Below, piece by piece: positions 13,179 through 24,860 of a stretch of 64,000 bases of DNA. The stretch covers positions 186,001-250,000 of the forward strand of contig NW_024104317.1 in assembly GCF_003945595.2 (NCBI RefSeq), written 5' to 3'. The position numbers and the translations under genes are program-made. The stretch is from Pipra filicauda (lineage: Eukaryota; Chordata; Aves; Passeriformes; Pipridae). Position 1 is the stretch's first letter, and every line of letters starts with the position of its first letter. A model generated the notes under the pieces. It saw nothing but the letters and a program-made list of their open reading frames with translations. It had not been told where the DNA came from and searched no databases.

Positions 13179-13204
13179 TGGGAACACATGTTGGGAACAC
13201 ATGC
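13179..13204 (+). repeat. 13-bp tandem duplication, with degenerate further copies
   Basis: Two units of TGGGAACACATG plus one variable base, followed by partial units containing TGGGATTC and GGGAACA up to about 13236. Confidence 0.75.
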
Positions 13205-13541
13205 TGGGATTCTGGGAACAGCAGGGAACACACATGTAGACTGACTACCACTGTGGTTAGTTTATATGGTTCAGGGCAAATACTCAAAGCAAGAGTTGCG
13301 TAACTATACACAGATCCAGACCCTGTATGCACACAGTACTCACTGCTGGGCACCATGTTATATATCATGCCTCCACTTCTGAGATCAAATAGTTAATTTT
13401 GAAGCTTTGTAGCTCTTTTCAAGTATTTGAAAAGTATGTTAGAGCTTAAATATCTACATCCCTAGCATAGTTCTTGAAAATAGAAGATTTGTGTGTTTTT
13501 CATTCACATTATAGATATTTGTTTTCCTGATAGTGGAATAT

Positions 13542-13563
13542 TTTTAATGCAAATGCATTAAAA
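13542..13563. promoter_or_regulatory. Inverted repeat containing a POU octamer
   Basis: Perfect 10-bp arms (TTTTAATGCA and TGCATTAAAA) separated by AA. The octamer ATGCAAAT occupies 13547-13554, the consensus site of POU (Oct) factors, and ATTA cores sit in both arms. Palindromic octamer arrangements can bind POU dimers. Function here is inferred only. Confidence 0.35.
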
Positions 13564-15199
13564 TGCTCTTTGCTTTTTTCAGTTCTTTTCTTCAGTCTTA
13601 TTTTTCCATGTTTTCTGTTTTCCAACTTACAATCTAATTTCAGTTCAGAGTCAGATATATGTGTTCAAACCTAGAAATGCAGAGATTTATTTTTTTGTTT
13701 TCCACTGGTTCCATCATAGGGTGACCCTTTTCTTCAGACTCATTTCCTTGTTGGAAGAGCTAAGTTCCTTAGAAAGAAGTTCCTAATCAGAAGACGGGTC
13801 CATCTGTAAAAGGGCTTCACAAAAAGTGAAGATTATCCATACAAAATGACAATGTTGTGGTAAAGGTCACATAGTAAATTGTAAAAGAAGTTGCTGAAAT
13901 GTTCATCATCACACATGCAGACACCCCCTAAAAAAAAAAACCTGGTCCTGATAGTTTGGCTGTGAGAATATGCTGCTTGACAAAAAAAAATTAAATATGA
14001 TCAATTTATCTCTGTATAAAAGAAAATAAACGAGATCTCGAACTCTTCCCTGTCTTGTTCGCAACAAGTATAAAGGAAATGAAGCCTAAATAACAATGCA
14101 AAAACATCAACTGCATTCAGATTGATTAACTGAAGATTGGTAAATAAGATGAAATGTTTCCATGGTCAAGCAACTAGGTCAAGAAACTCCTAAGTTTACA
14201 TTCTCATGCATATCACCTTTATTCAATGCCTCAACAAAATATTTCTGGGAACACTTCCCTAGCTTGTTCAAAAAAAAATCAGATAATATGCAATATATCT
14301 GCATTATTCCTGCGTCAGTAGAGATAAATTTTTTTCTTGTTTGATTAGCTGGGGGTTTTTTTGGTAATAAAGAATAAATTAGAACTATGAAAGCCAGGTA
14401 GTTTGTTTAGAGGTTTTTTTCTTCAATCAAGTTAAACACATCAGAAATCTCCATTTTAAAAGATTATTTAGAAGATTCTGAAATGCAATTCCTAGCTGCT
14501 TAGCTTTTGACTTCAATGCCACAAAATTGCCTCCTATTTATTTTTCTCAACATCACTGAAAATGACTGCAGAAGAACTCAACGTAGAACCTATATTTACT
14601 GATACGTTTAAAACTTTTCTTTGATGCAAAACAACCTTGTCTGCTTACATTATCATTCTGAGTTACACAACCAGAAACTTATTTATACATTAAGTAAAGG
14701 AATATCTCAAATTATCCCACCCTTATAAGAATATATATAATCAAATATTTAGAAGTTTTACTTTTCAGAAACAAAAAATCATAATATACATTAACTGCAA
14801 ACAGTTAATCTACAAAATAGGTTCTCCCAGCATATACTACCTGGACCATAAATCAACAAAGGATAAAAAAAGAAAGTTTCAGTGGAAATTTATGGTAAAA
14901 TAATCTCAAACGAGTATTTGTGGCTATGAAGAGATAATGGTCCTAATTACTAAGGATAGATTCAAGACAAGTTCTGCATATCTGGTTTGATGAAGACATT
15001 GGCAAAGCACTTAGACCCTGGGGGATATTACTCTGTGTGTATATGCAGCAAACAACAGTCTCACAGCAAAATAGCCCTCCTCATTACTGCTTATGAGAGA
15101 CATATATACATTTTGTTACCTCTCAAAACAGGTACTGCAGGTACTCTAATTTTATTTAGTCAAAAAGCTTTTCTGAAGAGCATCGGATCCCATGAACTC

Positions 15200-15237
15200 G
15201 AATTTTGTATAAGAGTCTGAATTTTGTATAAGAATCT
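15200..15237 (+). repeat. 19-bp tandem duplication
   Basis: Two adjacent units of GAATTTTGTATAAGARTCT differing at one base. Confidence 0.8.
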
Positions 15238-16868
15238 CCACGCAGAGCAAACCCTGTCATGAACTCTGTCGTCTGCTGACACGTCCATTCTGACCATCAC
15301 GCCATCTATCCAGCTCTTAAATGCTACACTTTCAACTTTTTTCTTTCTTGGCTTTCTACAGCACAAGCACAAAAGCACTACATGAAGAAAAAAAAGTACA
15401 TGTTTTTTCTTCATCTGTACGAGACAACGTCCACATACGGCGTTACAAGGTGTAGTGACTTATTAACACCAGGTGGTGCTCTCTTCTTAGTAAACAGCTT
15501 TAAGTCTGGTTTACAGGCTGAAAGTAAAAGCTGACAATTTTCAAGAGCTCCAACGATTTTTCAGAGGCTTTTTTTTTGCTTAAAGATGTTTTGCTGAATG
15601 AAATGAAACTTCTTATTGTATTTATCAATTTATCAATTCTGTCATAGCTCGCTCTCATCCAGCTGGATGTCACCAGGACTAAGGCTTTAAGCTTGAAAGG
15701 AGATACATAAGCTCTTTTCTCAGAGACTGCTGAAAAAACAAATATATCTATTTCTTAGCTTTGTATCAAGCGGTAACAGAGGATCCCACAGAGGCAGTTT
15801 ATGAACAAGATTTCCTCAGCACACTCAGTTTCCACCAATGAGAATCTAAACATTAGATTAACTCCAACCCAGATACCATATTAAATATCCAAATGTGGTT
15901 TGTTTCATTTTGGTGTTACTACAATTGTGTCAGCATTGCAGTTTTTTCCATTTCCCTCCTATGAAAACACTGGTAGGTCCTCATTGCCAGAACTTCCAAA
16001 TCAACTCCAAAAATATCAATTATACCACTGTCCATCAAAACCAATTCATGTGCAGTGCTTCCAAATATAAGACAGAACAAAACAAAGTAATCCCATTTAC
16101 TGGTTAAAGAAGGTTTTCTTTCAGATGAAAAGAAATATTCAGAGCTATTTCAACTTCTCTCAAGTTTTGAATTTTCTAAAGGTTATATATTTGTACAGCA
16201 GGAACAAAATCACCACACCAGTGGCAGAGGTCAGTCACATATAGCACTCTGACAGATCTTTGGGTTTCAGTGTTGTTCAGATACATGGAAATCTTGGCAC
16301 TGCCTTGGAGCACTCGCAGCCCTTTAGGTCAGTACACACAAAATCATGGGTGAAAAACTTGTCCCCACTCTCTCACAGGTCATTCTAACTTTCTTGTAAA
16401 TACTGGTCACCTATGGGAACCCTCTCAGAACTGCATGCTACAGATCACAGAGGTACACCTTGTTAACTGTATGAGAATCAGTGCATTTAATCCCTTGAGC
16501 AGGCACCAGTGGTGGAAATTTCCTACTAAAAATTGGATCCTTGCCTTGAGCAGAAGTATATGTTATGAAGTGGCTGACTAACTTTTCAGTCACCTCCATA
16601 AATTCCATGACAAACTAGAGACAGTGCAAATCCCAAAGCATATAACGAGCAAGATAAACGCTTTCTCATCTCTTCTTTAGAAGTAAAGTGCACCACAAGA
16701 ATAGTAAGCATATGGGAAATTAGTTAGTTTATAAAGACCTGTGTTACATAAACATCTTTTAAATCAGATTACTCTGGTGCCACGGGATTGTGCTATGCTT
16801 TATTTCCTCAAAGGACACACTGTTCGGTTACTATAGCATTTCTATATCTGGATTAATTAGAAACGGAA

Positions 16869-17387
16869 ATGTGGATACAATTTAGTTTGAAATTAAACAT
16901 TCTGTGTAGGAGGGAAGATAATCAATGTTTTAGAATGATCTGGCTGCTCCAATCTGTGAAGTATCAAGCTATTCTCTCAATTAATTGGAACAGTACTGTG
17001 TGTTCTTGGAGCCAGCTAACTGTGGCATTGTGTACAGATTACCTGTGGACATATCGCCTCTCTGACCTACTATTTGACCTGCATTATTCGATGGTGATAA
17101 TAACAATACTTAATGTCCTTACACAATTCTTGATGTCAAGCATAGTACCTGCACTTATAAATTACTTTGGTCTATTCCACCCCTTCTTCTGGCTGTCCCC
17201 AATTCACACATCCCACTGTGTTGTTCATCAGCATATCCTGAACAAGGAAACTGAAGTATCACTGAATTCAAGCAAAGTTCTCCTCTGTGAGACACAGCAG
17301 ATTTTATTATCAATTTTGATTTCCATGAGATGTTCTCTCAAAACAGGAAAAAGACAAGTCCTCTTGCCCAATCCTGCCGCATGTTGA
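16869..17387 (+). other. Longest open frame in the window (172 codons), not called a gene
   Basis: The frame has an ATG start and a stop at the end. The predicted product is rich in hydrophobic stretches (for example around the sequence FHPFFWLSP) with scattered cysteines, which is what random AT-rich, T-rich codons also give. No domain is recognised and no promoter, splice site pair or GC shift accompanies it. In 64 kb of AT-rich DNA read in six frames, a frame of this length is unusual but not remarkable. Confidence 0.12.
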
Positions 17388-20300
17388 AAAAGAATTAATG
17401 TGCAAAAAGTGACCAAGGTTCAAGACCACAAGGAGTAGTAGGTTGGTAATGATGTAATTCTGTGTGCACTTATATCAGTTCATTTCTCAACAGAAAGACA
17501 GCAGTGTAAACTGTGTGCTTTGTCTTTAAAGGAAGATGCTCGATGTTTTGGGGGCTGCAGCACTCAGAATTCAATACAACTTAGGAGGTCCCTCAACAAT
17601 ACACACAGATCTCATGATCCCTTTCTTGTGATCCAATAAGTAGGCCAGGAAGGCATAGAACTTCCGACTCTGTGGAAGGTCTTAAAATTCATTATCTAAA
17701 TGCTTGCTCCCCTTTACCTTCTGGCCAGCAATGACAGTAGGGAACTTATATTCTCCCTGTCTCCAAGTACAGTGGAAAAGAACAGATACATAGGGTTGAG
17801 AGAGCACACTAAGACATGGACTAGGTACAGACTACATAGTCTTCAGATTTATGGCAGTATGACAAAGCCTTTCCTTCCTGATAATACTGGTGGAGATACT
17901 CAGACTAAAGCACACAAGGAAAGTAGGGGTTCTCCACATGAACTGTGCAAGTAACAGATCATTGGGAAATTCAGAACCATCAGAGCAAAGAGCATTTCTT
18001 CCTGTGCATAGATGGAGATCAGCTCTGTTCCAAAGGCTGAAAACCTGTATGTGCATTATAATTGAAATACCAGAGCAGGGGAGGGCAAAAAAAGGGAGAA
18101 TGAAGAACACAAACAAAATTTACATAAACTCTCCATTGAGAGGTTTCATGTAGAATTATACCTCAAAGTTTAAATCTGATTTTGACATTTGAGAGCATCT
18201 ACTGTGAGTAAAACAAACAAATAATAAAAGACAATGGAAAATTATCCAAACTGCATAATTAGAACACCATGATCTTCTTATTGCCAAGCCCTTGGCTTTA
18301 ACTACTGGACTACATGGCTCACACTCTAATTAATGGATAAACTCAATGTTATAAAAATTTCCAAATCTTCTTTTCTTTTTTTTAAACCTGAGCTGGAGAT
18401 TTCCAGTGTCAAGCAATTAGAAGTGTCTTAATCCACTCGGATACCTTCTACAAAGCTTAGCGTGTGGCAAGTACATTTCCGAGTCTTCTTGTTTGGCTTA
18501 TTGCTCTTATTTTCATTTATTTCTTACTTTGTAATATTAAGTTTTTCACATTTTGTAATCTTAGTCACATGTCAGCTTCACTGAGGATGAGAAAGGACTG
18601 TTGTCTCCTACAAAACTATGGTGTAAGTAAAGCAGAGATTCTATTACAAGCCTAAAACACCTATGTTTCAGTGGAGGGGTTTATTTGTCAAGTATGTAAA
18701 CCATCTTGGAAACCTGCAGAATGAGAAATTCTGTGCCAGGAGACTGTAGTATGTTCCCCACAAGGTGTTTAATAGTTATTTGTAAACATAAGAATGGCAG
18801 GAATAATAATGATAGACAAAGAGGATTTAAGCGTCACCATGGAAATATTTAAAAAATACAACAGAAGGAGGAAAAAAAGCTTCGGTGTGTGTTTGTCAGA
18901 AAATTGTAAACTGATATTCTCATGTGCAAGTGTTTTCAGAACACAGAAGAGGAACAAAGTAGAACAAGCTCCTAAAAGTGTAAAGTCTATTATGAAATCT
19001 GTGGAACTGTGAAGAGTCTGTAAGTCATAGAACAGTTTTTCCTTTTTAATCCTGGCACCCGTTTGCAAGCCTCGGCTTTGTTACAAACTTTTCCAGTATA
19101 TCAGAAGACTCCCACAGGTGGCCATTAATCCCCACAGAGCATTTTTCTTTTAAAGTTTGAGGGTGATTAGGCAACCTGCATTTCTTTAAACAGAAAAAAA
19201 CCTTAACCCAATATGGCCTTACATTTGCCAACTCTAAACAAGCACAGATTTTTAGACTAATTAAAAGTCTTTCTTAAACAAAACTTATCACGCCCCCAAA
19301 AATGCAAGGGCATAGTATTTCCTTATACGATGAGTTCCTGGAGAAACTTGGTGGATATTATCAGAAAATTAAATGTGACTATGGGTCTTCTAAAAGAACT
19401 GAAACATACCCATGTGGTGACAAGACCAGTGTAGTTTATAGTAGGCCCACATACTTCACACACAACACTTTTCCTATAAAGACCAAAAAACATTTACACC
19501 TAGTTTTCCCAAGGGCTCACTATTATACTTGAGGAAAATCACTTTTCCAAATGGAAAAATGCGAATTTCCCAAATAAAAAATGTCCAAGGAATTAATAAT
19601 CCTAACTCCCTATGATGTCTTTGACATTGCTGCTGCCTGTGTTTCTGCTTTCCTGCCTCTGAAATAATACCATAGTCAACACAGAAATACTGGCTGAAGG
19701 TGGTTATAGCTCTTCCAGAAAATCCATGCTTAGCTTTTCCCAAGTTCACCAATGAATTATAGCAGATGCTCTAAGAACAGCTCCTACTTTGGACACCAAA
19801 ACTCTGCAAACAGTTTTCAGGACAACAATGAGAAAAAAGCAGGAATCTTTAACCCAGAGATCTTTTAACCTGAAGTCCTATTTGAAGTTAAGCAGTTGCC
19901 TTCCCGAATATGGCACAATTGGTTCTGTAATCATTTTGATATCTAGCCTCTCCATTACAGTCATGATACATAAACCACATCACTAATCCATTCTGAAGAT
20001 GTGGGACTTGGAGTGGCTCTACTGTTTGCTACTATCATCTTGGTTTTGGATAAAAACAGGAAATTTGTTCAATAACATGATTCTCATGATCAGAAGAGAG
20101 CAGACAAACAGATCCACTCACACGGGGCTGAGAAACAAAGGAACATTTCAGATCTAAAGCACAGCAGGCACTATTTTCCTTCTGACCTTTTCCTTGCAGC
20201 AAAGCAGTGGCCCTGGTGAAATAAATGACCAATCTAGTCTTTTTTGTTAAACTGATTTTTGCCATTTGGGGGCTCCAGACCTGTCCCTTTCTCTCTGGGA

Positions 20301-20549
20301 AGGTCTGTCCCTGCTGTGAGTAGCTCTCTTGGTCAACAGCAGGAGGTAAGGCTGGGAGCAGCTGCCTGAAGAGAGAATACAGCAACCTATTACTGCTTCA
20401 TACAAAAACAGCAGCCACCTCCGATTGTGTGAAGAAAGAGAAGGAACACTTGTTTCACCCTTAGCAATCTCTCCTATTTCATCCCTACCTATAAAAGGTA
20501 TTCACACAGCTCCTACTGAGCTGTGCAATCTCCAGTGTCCTTACAACAC

Positions 20550-20675
20550 TTCTGCATTACAGAAAAGCACACTGTATCTTCGTGCACATCAAAAACTGAG
20601 GCACAGAAAAATAAAGTTTCTCAAGATAACAAAAACATTGGAGTCCAGAAGAGACACTCTATATCTGGAGAAAAA
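20550..20675 (-). repeat. Possible MIR-like SINE remnant
   Basis: The plus strand reads AAAACTGAGGCACAGAAAA followed by an AAGTTTCTCAAGATAAC segment. This resembles the reverse complement of the MIR internal region (GAGGAAACTGAGGCACAGAGAG ... CTTGCCCAAGGTCAC). Both ends are indistinct. Identification is from memory of the consensus. Confidence 0.45.
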
Positions 20676-21344
20676 CCCTTAAAAAAAAAAAAATCTTATT
20701 GTTTATATAAACTCCTCTGAAAATTGCCAGTAGCAGCAAAGTCAATCAGCTCATAAAATAACCCATTTGCTACACCTATCTTTCTCCAAACACTGTACTT
20801 AGTAGAACATCATCTATGCCTTCATCTTAAAACATTTGTAAAGCCAAACTGAGGAATCAGCCAGCCATCTTGCAATAGATCAGACAGGTAGCAAGGGTGG
20901 ACTTTATGACTGAGCTTGCTATATGAAAATCCCTGGACAAGAGTCTTCTACAGCTGCAACCTGTTCTATGGTGGGAAATACCAGCCTGTAGAGTACTTTC
21001 TGCAGACACAAATCTGTGAATGCATCAGTATCTCAGTGTGGAGGAGGAAGACAGGATGGAGCGAGAAGTCAGACACACGTTTGTGCCAAATAAACAAAAG
21101 TGAAGCTTTTTTTGGTTTTTTTTGTTATCAGCTTCCTGGTAATAATCTTTAGAGAGATTATTTTGTTAAATGCAGAATCTCTTACTTAAAGTTATATTTA
21201 GTACAAAAAAAGCTAAATCACACTTGTTCAACTACTGTATATACTGATATTACACACCCTAATTTCATGCTTTTGGTCATGCAGTTAGCATAAGTAGTTG
21301 TAATTACACATTTAAGGCATGTAATCATGTAATAAGATGCACAA

Positions 21345-21360
21345 TTAATTATATAATTAA
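21345..21360. other. 16-bp perfect AT palindrome
   Basis: TTAATTATATAATTAA reads the same on both strands and contains TAATTA homeodomain cores. An octamer-like TATGCAAAT follows at about 21363-21371. Confidence 0.5.
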
Positions 21361-22214
21361 GGTATGCAAATACATAGGACTATCCTGTGACATTGATTTT
21401 AAGTAGACTACCCCGCTAATGTTGAGCAGAATTCCACTTAAAAACTCATTACACAATATAGCTTGCAAAGAACTATACTGACAGAAAAATCACAGACCCA
21501 TTGACACACTTCTTTGGATATCTGCATGAAATGTAAAATAAAAATAAATATATATATAACTATCAGATTCAAATACTATTTACAAGATTGGTTCTGTGTT
21601 CCAACAACAACAAAAACCAAAGCATACCCAAGCCATACACACAGAAATATGATGAATTCTCAAAACCGACTAGAATATTTGCACGCTTATTTTGCAGGCC
21701 AGAATTGGTAGAGCAAAAACAATCTCCAAAAATACTGTACTACTTCCTAGTGACCTGAGATGTACCCAGAAAGATATGTTAAATAAGCAAGATCTCTTTG
21801 CATGTTTCAATAAAAGAAATTACATTTTTCCTAGTTTCTTTCACAGAACCAGGAAAGAGAGAAGCTTTTAAAAATCAGATAAAAGTGAGGAACACAGCAA
21901 ACTTATTTCCACTAAGGGTTTTTTTTATGCTTAACCACTGAAAACACTTAACCAGAAATATAAACCCCAAGATTATTGGCTGAAATCTCAGTGCACAGTT
22001 TTGCTAATGCTTTTAGTAGGTTTTTTTCACTCTTTTCTTCTCATAATAAAAAGAGACTTGTAAAACCAGGAGGGATTCGTGCAGAACAGCACAATAATTA
22101 ATGGTTCATTCAAGAAGGTTTCTCTCCAAGACTAGAAAGTGGTAGAAGCAAGAAAGCCACAGTCAGAGCAAGGGGACTAAGTAACTGTTCTGTTAAACTG
22201 CACAGATGATGTAA

Positions 22215-22300
22215 TCACTGAGCCTCAGTTTCCATTCACATTCATCACTTGCAAATCAGATGCAGAAAGGAATTTCAAAAAGATAATAACATCCTGATAT
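22215..22300 (+). repeat. Weak MIR-like segment
   Basis: CACTGAGCCTCAGTTTCC followed within 60 bp by AAAAAGATAATAACATCC resembles the MIR order CTCAGTTTCC...CATCTGTAAAATGGGGATAATAATA. It is heavily diverged and may be chance. Confidence 0.25.
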
Positions 22301-22446
22301 GAGCTGCACCACAGAGTGGATTCACCTTCCCCTTTACATTCACCTTGATGTGGCTTGAAGAATAGGCACGAAGAGTTGAGAAGCAGCCTTCCTCCAAGAA
22401 AAGCAGTAAGAAAGAAATATGGTCTGTGTGCTGCAATAACCTCCAC

Positions 22447-22468
22447 CACACACACACACACACACACA
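22447..22468 (+). repeat. (CA)11 microsatellite
   Basis: Uninterrupted run of eleven CA dinucleotides, likely polymorphic. Confidence 0.95.
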
Positions 22469-24794
22469 GTGAATTTGGTTACTAGTGACTTGGTAGGAAC
22501 ATTGTGTTGGAAGAAGCACATCCAGATTGGAAGGAAGTACCAAAATATTATATTGTAACTCTCCTTTTATTCCAGATTCCCTCTGCCTTTCATAATACTT
22601 TATTGTATAAAATCTTGTGATTAGATGTATAGCTGTGCTGGGGAAGTTCCTCTTAGTTACAAACTGAAGCAGGTATATCCCAATGGAACTCTGACTGGGA
22701 CTCAGTAGTTCTCAAACCACAACAGTGAATAACCAATTGCTGGGAGCTCATCATTACATATGGCAGATTCATACTCATTCTAGAATTAGGCAGAGAAGAA
22801 AAAAATTTTCTTAAATTATTTTTATTTAAGTTCTTCAGGAGCTTTTTCCACCAAGAGAAGAAAAAAAAGGCGATATACTGAATGTCCTCTGGCTTAAAGA
22901 TATAAATCAAAGTTAGTTGATGTGCAACAGTACATGTGACAGCAAAATCAGATATTCAATGATCAGACTTCTCAGATATCAGAACAGCTTTAAAGGTCCT
23001 ATTTAGAATATGCACAGGATCTGGGGTGAAAGTATTTTTTCCACTAAAATCTATTATTATTCATTCGAAAGATACAAAGACACTTCTCCCTCCACCCCTC
23101 ACCCTTCCTACCTCACAGACTAACCAGGATGAAAGACAAAGCAGACTGTGTGTAACATAACTCCTGATACACAGGTCACCAGTATCCTCAAGAACCTGCC
23201 TGTGAAGAAGAATTGACCACTACAGACAGACTCCATTTCTCCCCAGCAAGATCCAGCACATCCATAACACCACAAATATTTGATATTCCATAATGCCAAG
23301 AGCTGCTAACAAACCTAGAGTAAAAGTCTGGCCAATGGTGGTATCACAAGGACATTGACCACCAGTGGCCTTAACCTGATGTTGATGGATACACTGCACA
23401 GCATGGTCTGTGTGCTTCTCAGTCACTGGAAGATGGTATCAGCTACTTTAAAACAGTGCACCATGATTTGGTAAGAGGAAGACAGACTTGTACCTGCTTT
23501 AAAATCTGACGTCAAGATGTATTCAATTAAGATGTCATGTCTCATGTCAAGTGTAAAAGGAGAAACGAAGTAGTACAATAGCATTTAACAGCTCATAATA
23601 GTGTTTCTGCCTGATTTGCTCTAATTACACAGATTGTACAGGCTCAGTGCTATAGGCAACCATTAATTACCTGTTCTATAACCCAAAAGCATATTTTTCC
23701 AGAGTTTGAAAGATAAGGTCCAGATTCTTATCAGGAAAGAATTGCACATAGAAGTTCAAGTAATCTAGTAACTTTCTTTCCATACCCAAAAACTTTACTT
23801 TTCATTTAGTGCAGAGATTTAATTTCACTGCCAGCATACTTCAAGGTATCTAAATTACTCCTGAGAGAAACACCAAGTGAAATTCCAAATTCATATCAGA
23901 GCATTTGCCAAGCATATATTTTCAACCATATAGTAAGTTGTTTCATGGCATGGCCGATGTTTTCCACATTGATTAGTAGATATTCTTGCTTATACTAAAT
24001 CATTCAAGGGGAGAAAGCATCATGATAAGAATTTGATTTCACAAAGTTTGACTCACTACTTTTTGTAGTCTCTGTGAAAATCATATGTAATATAGTTAAC
24101 ATTATTCATCCTTTTTCTCTATTTCCCTCCACATCTCTAAATTTTGAAAAGGAATTGAAATGAATGTAAATGAACTGTTTCTTATTTCCTATTTGTGACA
24201 ACCATTTCATCGCTAGAGCACATAACTACTTTTCACTGAAAGTGATTTTGGCAGAAGTAGCAGGCTTGTGGATTGGTCCTAAGAAAATGTGAATTCCCAT
24301 TATGTTTATTGGGCTCTGATGAATACAATGCTACTTAAAACAAGACTATGCAAAGTCCTTTAAAGGGAAGGAACATTTTAGACATCTTTTACTCAACAGA
24401 GTACTTGTGCTAGAGGACCATGAATAATTATTGTTAGACAGCAGGAATAATGCCACATAAAACAGTTTTGAAAGTGTTCTTACAAAAATGTACACATTCT
24501 TTTGCTAAGAGCAAAGAACCAACTGTAAAAGCAAATAAACAACATCCCTGTTAATGGAGAATTTGGCTTTGAAATAATTTCATTATTTAGTTTAAAGTCT
24601 TCTCCTACTTATATAGGAAACTAAATCCCTGAAGAAGGCAGGCTACATACAGTCCCTTAAAGTAAATGGCTGAGGTCACTTCACAAGGCTGGATTTGAGT
24701 CTAAGGAATTGTCTTTCAAAACATTGTGACGTGCCAAGACTAAAAGTATTCACAATCTATCAACATTGTAGCCCGAAGTTAAAAAACCATAGGT

Positions 24795-24860
24795 GAACAC
24801 AAAAATAAAAAACAAAACAAAAAAAACCCCACACCGAAACCAAAAAACAAAACCACCTCC
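24795..24860 (+). repeat. A/C-rich low-complexity run
   Basis: Irregular mixture of AAAAC, AAACC and A-runs with almost no T or G. A derived simple repeat. Confidence 0.7.

Larger units (their letters stand above)
12397..20545. other. Gene-free AT-rich DNA
   Basis: Holds a GGGAACACATG tandem patch (13179-13204 and degenerate units beyond), the octamer palindrome at 13542-13563 and a 19-bp tandem pair (15200-15237). The longest frame of the window lies at 16869-17387 on the plus strand. I see no transposon ends, RNA gene or promoter. Confidence 0.65.
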
